In this document: one piece after another, positions 7,196 through 11,615 of the stretch | Layout: every line of letters begins with the position of its first letter | How positions within the stretch are numbered: the first letter of the stretch is position 1 | Assembly (NCBI GenBank): GCA_021158895.1 | Contig: JAGGSW010000051.1 | Coordinates: 1 to 11,615, forward strand | Reading direction: 5' to 3' | Source: Candidatus Odinarchaeota archaeon | GTDB lineage: Archaea > Asgardarchaeota > Baldrarchaeia > Baldrarchaeales > DXJG01 | Length of the DNA stretch: 11,615 bases | The notes under the pieces: generated by a model | The model's input: the letters and a program-made list of their open reading frames with translations, nothing else | What the model was told of the DNA's origin: nothing | Database searches by the model: none | Position numbers and translations under genes: made by a program

Positions 7196-8078
7196 TTTTT
7201 TGAGTGAGTTGGAACATAAGCTTCTTGTTCGTAAGCTTTTGCCTATGGCTAGGGAGGTTGGTATTAGCTCTGATCTTAGGGGTTGGAATTGGCATCAGCC
7301 GCCTTTGAAGCCTTATTATGATGATGTTAAGCTTCCTATGTATGCTGTTTGCTCAAAGTATTGTCCTAGTGATAGGGATATCTATTTGAGTTTTGTTGAG
7401 AAGGTGCGTAGGAAGTTGAATTATAAGATTGCTTTGGGTAAGATTTTGCATGGGGTTGTTAGCGACTGTTTGCAGGCTTTTATTCAACGTAGGGATTTGA
7501 GTTTTGAGAGGTGGTGTGAAAAGATTCGTTGGAAAGAGATACCTGCGAAACCTGAGGAACTTTTGCCTGTGGCTAAAAAGGTTTGGAACTATTTGGTGAA
7601 GATTTGTGAGGCTAGGTATATTGATGTTAAATCTAGGCAACCGTATGCGTCCGAGTGGGATTTAATGGCTTCAACGGTACCTTTTCTGATAGAGCATAAA
7701 ATTTCAGGTGAGCTTCTTGGTTTAAGTGGTTTGCTTAGTTTGGATTGCTATGATTATTTAAGATGTATTATGTTTGATTTGAAGGTTCAAGCTGAGCCGG
7801 AGCCGTGGCATAGATTAGCTCCGGTGGGTTATGCGTTGGTTTTTGAAAGTGTGCATGAAATTCCAGTTGATATTTGCTGTGTAGTTTACTTAAATATATT
7901 AAATGGTAAGATTGTGGTTAAAAAAGACCTGTTTTTTGCTAGCGATGAGTTGAGGAGCTGGTGGGTAGAGGAACGTGACAGAAAACTGGAGATCGTTGCG
8001 GAGCGGAAAGACCCCGGGAAACCGGAAAGAAACCTTTGCAGGAAAGATTGTGTTTTCTATCATGTTTGTTATGGTTAG
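7191..8078 (+). CDS. csa1: Csa1 (Cas4-like nuclease of type I-A adaptation)
   Basis: Cas4-family Fe-S nuclease of 295 aa. The RecB-like and Fe-S pattern can be followed through the chain: N-terminal C54/C58 (AVCSKYC), H87 in GKILHGVV, an aspartate in LLSLD (D185), MFDLK with D196 and K198, a helix RLAPVGYAL in the place of the QxxxY motif, and a C-terminal cysteine set C283-x3-C287-x5-C293. Family knowledge: Csa1 acts with Cas1, Cas2 and Cas4 in prespacer trimming; in Pyrococcus the two Cas4-type proteins set PAM and spacer orientation. ATG 7191 is chosen because GGTG (7179-7182) precedes it and the product then begins MYFL as in relatives; an in-frame TTG at 7170 lies inside the predicted hairpin. 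First gene of the adaptation module; 11 bp before cas1. Confidence 0.9.
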   Translation: MYFLSELEHKLLVRKLLPMAREVGISSDLRGWNWHQPPLKPYYDDVKLPMYAVCSKYCPSDRDIYLSFVEKVRRKLNYKIALGKILHGVVSDCLQAFIQRRDLSFERWCEKIRWKEIPAKPEELLPVAKKVWNYLVKICEARYIDVKSRQPYASEWDLMASTVPFLIEHKISGELLGLSGLLSLDCYDYLRCIMFDLKVQAEPEPWHRLAPVGYALVFESVHEIPVDICCVVYLNILNGKIVVKKDLFFASDELRSWWVEERDRKLEIVAERKDPGKPERNLCRKDCVFYHVCYG

Positions 8079-8089
8079 GAGGTTTTGTG

Positions 8090-9118
8090 ATGAAGATTTT
8101 TCTGGATGATTTTGGAATTTTCTTGGGTCGTAAACATAACAGGTTTGTAATTAAGAAGAAAAATGAGAAACGTGAGGTTTTAGCAGATGATGTAGAACAA
8201 ATTGTTTGTACATGTCAAGGTGTTTCCTTTTCTGTGAGTGCTGTCAGACTTGCGGTTGAACATAGTATTCAGATAGTTTTTGCAAGGTATGGTGGATGGC
8301 CTTATGCTATATTAATGCCTATGACGGTCACTGGGTCTGTTAGGGCTCGTAGGGAGCAGTTTATAGCTTATAACGATAAAAGAGGTTTTATTTTAGCGCA
8401 AAACTTTGTTTTAGGTAAGCTGAAAAACCAAGCGAATCTTTTGAAGCTAATAGCGAAAAACAGGAAACAAACAAATCCAAGCTTAGCCGACAGAATATAT
8501 GAGGCTGGACGTAGAATCGATCAGATAGTTGAGCAAGTTAAAATTCTTGATGGGAAGAAAGTCGATGATATGCGGTTAACTTTAATGAACTTGGAAGCTG
8601 AGGGAGCTAGAGTTTACTGGGCTGTTTTACAGTATGTTTTACCGGCCAAGCTTGGATTTAAGGGTCGAGTAACTAGGGGCGCTACTGATCCCTTTAATTG
8701 TATGTTAAATTTCGGCTATCAGGTTGCTTTGTTCCCGGAGGTTTGGAAGGCTGTTTGCTATGCTGGTTTAGATCCTTATGCTGGTTTTCTTCATGCTGAT
8801 AGACCTGGAAAGCCTTCCTTGGTTCTTGATTTAATGGAGGAGTTTAGACAACAGGTTGTAGATAGAACGTTAATCGCTTTAATTACTAAGAAAATTGTTA
8901 AACCTGATAGTGTGTTAGCAGAAGAAGGAGAGGATCGTTTGTTGCGTAAAGATGTTACTGAGAAGATTCTATTAAATTTGCAGGAAAGACTTGATACACG
9001 TGTGATGTTTGATGGTCGCCGTGGGCTTCTAAAAAGTTTCATTTACTCTCAGGCTAGGAAAATTGTTAGATTTCTTCTTGGAGAATCAGATTACACACCT
9101 TTTATCTTAGGGTGGTGA
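8090..9118 (+). CDS. cas1: Cas1 CRISPR integrase
   Basis: Metal-dependent DNA integrase of 342 aa that, with Cas2, inserts new spacers at the leader end of arrays. The N-terminal beta-rich domain (about 1-85) is followed by the helical catalytic domain. Metal ligands are recognised: E169 in LMNLEAEGARVYW, H235 in GFLHADRPG, and the D247-x2-E250 pair in LVLDLMEEFRQQVVD. The GRVTRGATDPFNCMLNFGY segment (192-210) is the usual strongly conserved stretch between E and H. The start ATG 8090 has a perfect AGGAGG (8077-8082) 7 bases upstream; GTG 8087 is adjacent in frame and less likely. Everything needed for activity appears intact. It is followed by cas2 after one base. Confidence 0.97.
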   Translation: MKIFLDDFGIFLGRKHNRFVIKKKNEKREVLADDVEQIVCTCQGVSFSVSAVRLAVEHSIQIVFARYGGWPYAILMPMTVTGSVRARREQFIAYNDKRGFILAQNFVLGKLKNQANLLKLIAKNRKQTNPSLADRIYEAGRRIDQIVEQVKILDGKKVDDMRLTLMNLEAEGARVYWAVLQYVLPAKLGFKGRVTRGATDPFNCMLNFGYQVALFPEVWKAVCYAGLDPYAGFLHADRPGKPSLVLDLMEEFRQQVVDRTLIALITKKIVKPDSVLAEEGEDRLLRKDVTEKILLNLQERLDTRVMFDGRRGLLKSFIYSQARKIVRFLLGESDYTPFILGW

Positions 9119-9119
9119 A

Positions 9120-9410
9120 ATGCGGTACCTAATAGTTTACGATATAACTGATGATGGTTTAAGATATAAAGTGGCTGAAACGTTAAAAGACTACGGGTTG
9201 ACAAGAATTCAATACAGTGCTTTCATAGGTTTCTTGAGGAGAAATAAGCTTAACAGTTTAATCTATGATCTTAAAAGGCTTATTGGAGACTCTGATGAAA
9301 ACGTGCAGATATATCCCATCTGTGACACGTGTTTTAAAGGGAGGCGGGAAATTGGCAAGCACAAAAAATATGTTTTGGAAGAGAAAAAAGATAAAGTTGC
9401 CTACATCTGA
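9120..9410 (+). CDS. cas2: Cas2, structural partner of Cas1 in spacer integration
   Basis: Ferredoxin-fold protein of 96 aa that forms the central dimer of the Cas1-Cas2 integrase. The first strand with the conserved aspartate is seen as YLIVYDIT (D8), followed by LRYKVAETLKDYGLTRIQYSAFIGFL, the typical helix and second strand. The C-terminal part has the VQIYPICDTCF strand and a lysine-rich tail. GGTG (9111-9114), inside the end of cas1, is the likely ribosome site. Its last ~59 bases overlap the proposed start of cas4 in another frame. Confidence 0.95.
   Translation: MRYLIVYDITDDGLRYKVAETLKDYGLTRIQYSAFIGFLRRNKLNSLIYDLKRLIGDSDENVQIYPICDTCFKGRREIGKHKKYVLEEKKDKVAYI
9339..9344 (+). promoter_or_regulatory. 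Shine-Dalgarno site deciding the TTG start of cas4
   Basis: GGGAGG inside cas2 lies 7 bases before TTG 9352. No comparable site precedes the next candidate, ATG 9370. It also encodes cas2 residues, so coincidence is possible. Confidence 0.5.
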
Positions 9411-10014
9411 TGTTTCTGAACCTTTTATATCAGTTACAGACGTTAAGCACTACTTTTACTGTCCTAGGATCATTTACTTTGAGAAAGTTCTACATGCAAA
9501 ACCCATGCTGGGTTCACAGCAAGAATACAGTCAAGAACTGCATGAAGAATATGTTAAAAAAGAGTTAAGAAGAAAAGATGCTATATTTTACTCTCGAGAG
9601 TTTGTAGGAGCAGAAAAAATGCTTTTTGTACAGCTTATCTCAACTAAACTGAATCTGCAGGGAGTAGTGGACTGTATAATAAAAACTAAGCGAAAAGAGT
9701 TCATACCAGTAGACTATAAAAACATGGAATCAAATAGAGGGAAGCCGTGGATGGACCATAAGTATCAACTTACAGCCTACGCCCTGCTAATCGATGAAAA
9801 CTATTCAACATGTGTCAAACGTGGAATCATAAACTACTTACCAGAGAAACGTATAATTCAACTCGAAATAACACCGACCATGAAAACACATGTAAAAAGA
9901 GTTCTAGGACACATAAAAAGAATAATAAAAGAAGAAAGCCTTCCACCAATAAGAGTTGCGAGGAAAAAATGTTCCGGAGGATGTGGATACAAATACCTAT
10001 GCAAAGATTTCTAA
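9352..10014 (+). CDS. cas4: Cas4 Fe-S exonuclease (adaptation)
   Basis: RecB-family nuclease with an Fe-S cluster, about 220 aa, which processes prespacer ends for Cas1-Cas2. Seen in order: a basic N-terminus, ISVTDVKHYFYCPR with the first cluster cysteine C37, H64 in ELHEEYVK, D107 in GVVDCII, the D-x-K pair D121/K123 in PVDYKNME, Q139/Y143 in YQLTAYAL, and three C-terminal cysteines C207-x3-C211-x5-C217. All catalytic and cluster residues are present. The start TTG 9352 is set by GGGAGG upstream; ATG 9370 would shorten the protein by six residues and lacks a good site. Codons in the 3' half shift to an A/C-rich style unlike the T/G-rich csa1 and cas1. Last gene of the adaptation module. Confidence 0.93.
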   Translation: MASTKNMFWKRKKIKLPTSDVSEPFISVTDVKHYFYCPRIIYFEKVLHAKPMLGSQQEYSQELHEEYVKKELRRKDAIFYSREFVGAEKMLFVQLISTKLNLQGVVDCIIKTKRKEFIPVDYKNMESNRGKPWMDHKYQLTAYALLIDENYSTCVKRGIINYLPEKRIIQLEITPTMKTHVKRVLGHIKRIIKEESLPPIRVARKKCSGGCGYKYLCKDF

Positions 10015-10111
10015 CACCGAAAACAGATCTAAAACGTTACAAAAACTATCATCACAAACGGAATATAATTCAGCGTAAAACAGGCAGTAATGCGGAGACA
10101 AACATAAATAA

Positions 10112-10137
10112 CCGTGCAATAAATGAGGAATTGAGGC
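10112..10137 (+). repeat. CRISPR-repeat-like unit 1 (degenerate), inside a hairpin
   Basis: The unit has GTGCAAT (10114-10120) and GAATTGA (10128-10134), the same blocks as unit 2, with 7 bases between. CAAT and ATTG within it are inverted, as in many archaeal repeats. It also lies within a perfect outer dyad CCGTGC (10112-10117)/GCACGG (10136-10141), so it may simply be a hairpin. The end GGC departs from the usual AAAC/AAAG. Confidence 0.35.
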
Positions 10138-10139
10138 AC

Positions 10140-10165
10140 GGTGCAATCTAAGCGTGAATTGAAAC
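10140..10165 (+). repeat. Solitary CRISPR-repeat-like unit 2
   Basis: The unit begins GGTGCAAT (10140-10147) and ends GAATTGAAAC (10156-10165), with the inner dyad CAAT/ATTG (10144-10147/10158-10161). This end is characteristic of archaeal type I-A/I-B repeats, whose last 8 bases form the crRNA handle, and the start resembles the G(T)TGCAAT of several archaeal repeats. At 26 bases it fits a repeat. No further copy follows, so it is not an array; a relic or solo repeat is the best reading. Confidence 0.45.
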
Positions 10166-10207
10166 AACGTGGAGACGTCTATTTATGAGTGATGGGATGA
10201 TTCTAGG

Positions 10208-10217
10208 TTTTGTTTTT
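10208..10217 (+). terminator. T-tract, candidate terminator of the cas operon
   Basis: TTTT-G-TTTTT lies about 195 bases after the cas4 stop and before the convergent gene; archaeal termination commonly uses such U-rich tracts without a strong hairpin. A second pyrimidine-rich stretch follows at 10241-10260. Confidence 0.35.
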
Positions 10218-10267
10218 AACAATTAACAATTTTACAAGTTATTTTCTGTCTTTCTTTTCTGCTGAAC

Positions 10268-11596
10268 TCATCTACGTAGAAACCGGTTGATTCCCTTTTT
10301 TGCCCGTCCTTGATATATGTATCGATATTTTCCTCCCTTCTTCTCTGTTACAATTTTGTATCCCTTTTTTCTAAGGTATTGTATTGATGCTTGAATAGTT
10401 CTTTTGGAAAAACCGGTAGCATTTGAGAGAATCTTCGAATCAGCTACCTTATATTCTTTCAGTTTTTGCAATACGATTTCATAAATTTTCTTACCTCTTT
10501 CTCTAAGCGGGACAGTTGGCAAACCTTTACAGAAACTTTCAACATAAGGGTTTAAATAATTATATCTTCCTCTTTCTTCCTTTTTCACAAACCCTTTCAT
10601 TATTAAATTTCTTAGTATTATGTGAACCATTGTTGGTGTTATGTTAAGTTCCATAGCAATTTTCTTAGGTGTTGAAGGTAGAATTGCAAGCACATTTTTC
10701 TCTCCGTTGTCTAAGTCGTAGTAGTTTCTTGTTAGGAGGTCGAAAACTTCCTCCTTTATTTCTTCAGCAGCTTTTCTAACAACTTCAATGGTTATTTCCT
10801 TTCCGTATCTTAAGGTTCTTTCACCGATTTTCTGCAATATCCATGGGTGGCCTCCACTCAGCTTAACTATTTCTTTTAAAGCCTCTAAATCGAAGTTAAA
10901 GCCTCCTTCAACATATCTTTTTCTCAAGAAGTTGAGACATTCTTTTTCGTCGATTGGTGTTAAATGAATTATTTTTGTGAAGACTCCAAATAATCCTGCT
11001 TTTGAACCTATAGCTTTTTTAATTAAGCTGTATTCTGAACCTGTCAATATGAATGAAAATGTTGGATATTCATCTATTAGTCCTTTAAGTATCCATGAAA
11101 ATTCTTCTATTTCTTGCACCCTTTGAAACTCATCAACAATAAGTATTGTTGGATTCATCTCAGAGTATTTCGCTACACTTCTCATATAGTTTCTTAAGAT
11201 TTCGATTACATCTTTTGGTTTCGGTTCAAATTTAAGATATTTCCAGTTTACTTTAACCGTTTCTAAAACTTCTCTAAAGGTTTCTTTCACTTTCCTTAAT
11301 GGGTTGTAAACTTTACTGTGAAGAAAGTTTTTAAGTTCTTTTACAAGGGTTTCATAGTCAGATACCATGCTGAAAGAAAAAACAATAAAGTTCACATTTA
11401 CATTTTTCTCTTCACATAGTCTCAGAAACTCTCTTATAAGTGATGTTTTTCCCATTCTTCTTGAACCAACAATGAGAACACTTACTCCACGGCTATTTTC
11501 AACTTCTTTTACAGAGAAAAGCAGGAAATTTAATTCTTCTCTTCTGTTGAAGAAGAGTGGTGAAACTACTGGACGAGAACTTTCAAACACATACAT
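10268..11596 (-). CDS. Archaeal AAA-type (ATPase_2 family) P-loop ATPase with two winged-helix domains
   Basis: P-loop ATPase of 442 aa, of the group common in archaea with unknown partners. Seen: an N-terminal FFNRREELNFL (15-25) typical of the group, Walker A GSRRMGKTS (44-52), Walker B ILIVDEF with D155-E156, a sensor-1-like segment FILTGSEYS (182-190), and LSGGHPWILQKIG (247-258), typical of the lid of STAND/AAA ATPases. Two winged-helix domains follow, at about 295-355 and 370-430 (ADSKILSNATGFSKRTIQAS). No membrane segment or nuclease motif is visible. The start ATG 11596 is chosen because GAGGTG (11608-11603) lies 6 bases upstream; GTG 11605 is inside that site. It converges on the cas operon and is probably an unrelated neighbour; a DNA-linked role is suggested by the winged helices only. 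Confidence 0.85.
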   Translation of the reverse strand: MYVFESSRPVVSPLFFNRREELNFLLFSVKEVENSRGVSVLIVGSRRMGKTSLIREFLRLCEEKNVNVNFIVFSFSMVSDYETLVKELKNFLHSKVYNPLRKVKETFREVLETVKVNWKYLKFEPKPKDVIEILRNYMRSVAKYSEMNPTILIVDEFQRVQEIEEFSWILKGLIDEYPTFSFILTGSEYSLIKKAIGSKAGLFGVFTKIIHLTPIDEKECLNFLRKRYVEGGFNFDLEALKEIVKLSGGHPWILQKIGERTLRYGKEITIEVVRKAAEEIKEEVFDLLTRNYYDLDNGEKNVLAILPSTPKKIAMELNITPTMVHIILRNLIMKGFVKKEERGRYNYLNPYVESFCKGLPTVPLRERGKKIYEIVLQKLKEYKVADSKILSNATGFSKRTIQASIQYLRKKGYKIVTEKKGGKYRYIYQGRAKKGINRFLRR

Positions 11597-11602
11597 ATCG
11601 CG

Positions 11603-11608
11603 CACCTC
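11603..11608 (-). promoter_or_regulatory. Shine-Dalgarno site of the ATPase gene
   Basis: On the - strand GAGGTG lies 6 bases before ATG 11596. This places the start there rather than at the in-frame GTG 11605, which is part of the site itself. The promoter lies beyond the window. Confidence 0.6.
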
Positions 11609-11615
11609 ATAATAG

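Larger units (their letters stand above)
10015..10267. other. Non-coding region between cas4 and the convergent ATPase gene
   Basis: No gene is supported. An open stretch in another frame running from within cas4 to 10151 has low-complexity composition (N, K, T, R) and is a shadow. The region contains a hairpin and two CRISPR-repeat-like units (10112-10165), the palindrome AGACGTCT (10173-10180) and T-rich tracts (10208-10217 and 10241-10260). A TATA-like CATAAATA (10103-10110) would start a + strand transcript near 10132, just before the second repeat-like unit; this is weak. Confidence 0.6.

Noticed and set aside
7353..7640. Minus-strand open frame inside csa1 (and similar antisense frames within cas7, cas8a, cas3', cas3'' and cas1)
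   Set aside because: These are antisense shadows of well-identified genes, with biased composition and no ribosome sites or family resemblance.
9810..10151. Open frame of 113 codons overlapping the end of cas4 and running into the repeat-like region
   Set aside because: It is a frame-shifted shadow of cas4 with low-complexity N/K/T/R-rich composition, no ribosome site and no recognisable domain; cas4 itself has all its catalytic residues in the other frame.
10112..10165. A genuine CRISPR array
   Set aside because: There are only two imperfect units with 2-3 bases between them, and no further copies at spacer-like distances.
11367..11612. Plus-strand open frame of 81 codons opposite the ATPase gene
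   Set aside because: It is antisense to the Walker A region of a clear P-loop ATPase and has serine/threonine/phenylalanine-rich shadow composition.

Overview
The window is an almost complete, self-contained type I-A (Apern) CRISPR-Cas locus from an archaeon. Evidence for an archaeon: BRE/TATA-type promoters, a Csa3 CARF-wHTH regulator, split Cas3'/Cas3'' subunits, a Csa1 (Cas4-like) protein, and a flanking archaeal-type ATPase. The AT-rich base composition and I-A gene content suit a thermophilic lineage (Thermoproteota/Bathyarchaeia-like or Thermococci-like), but the sequence alone does not fix the species.

Layout: 1-338 is non-coding, with palindromes and a promoter. csa3 (339-1013, +) encodes the putative transcriptional regulator. 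After a short promoter region, the interference module runs as one tightly coupled + strand operon: csa5/cas11 (1125-1532), cas7/csa2 (1529-2566), cas5 (2568-3377), cas8a/csa4 (3374-4582), cas3' helicase (4600-6348) and cas3'' HD nuclease (6345-7094). Most junctions are 4-bp ATGA-type overlaps or gaps of 1-17 bp. A 96-bp gap with its own promoter-like elements precedes the adaptation module: csa1 (7191-8078), cas1 (8090-9118), cas2 (9120-9410) and cas4 (9352-10014). A 253-bp non-coding stretch (10015-10267) carries two CRISPR-repeat-like units and a possible T-tract terminator. A convergent - strand gene (10268-11596) for an archaeal AAA-type ATPase with two winged-helix domains closes the window.

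How the genes work together (known from the families): Cas5, Cas7, Csa5 and Cas8a form the I-A Cascade around a crRNA; the separate Cas3' helicase and Cas3'' nuclease unwind and cut the target. Cas1-Cas2 integrate spacers, with the two Cas4-family proteins (Csa1 and Cas4) trimming prespacers and checking the PAM. Csa3 is expected to control both modules, probably responding to cyclic oligoadenylate through its CARF domain. No cas6 and no real CRISPR array lie in the window, so crRNA processing and the arrays must be provided elsewhere.

The protein-coding content is a known system type. The less ordinary signals are regulatory: a predicted 11-bp RNA stem that would bury the csa1 start codon, dyads placed at each cas promoter, and the two adjacent CRISPR-repeat-like units separated by only a few bases just after cas4.
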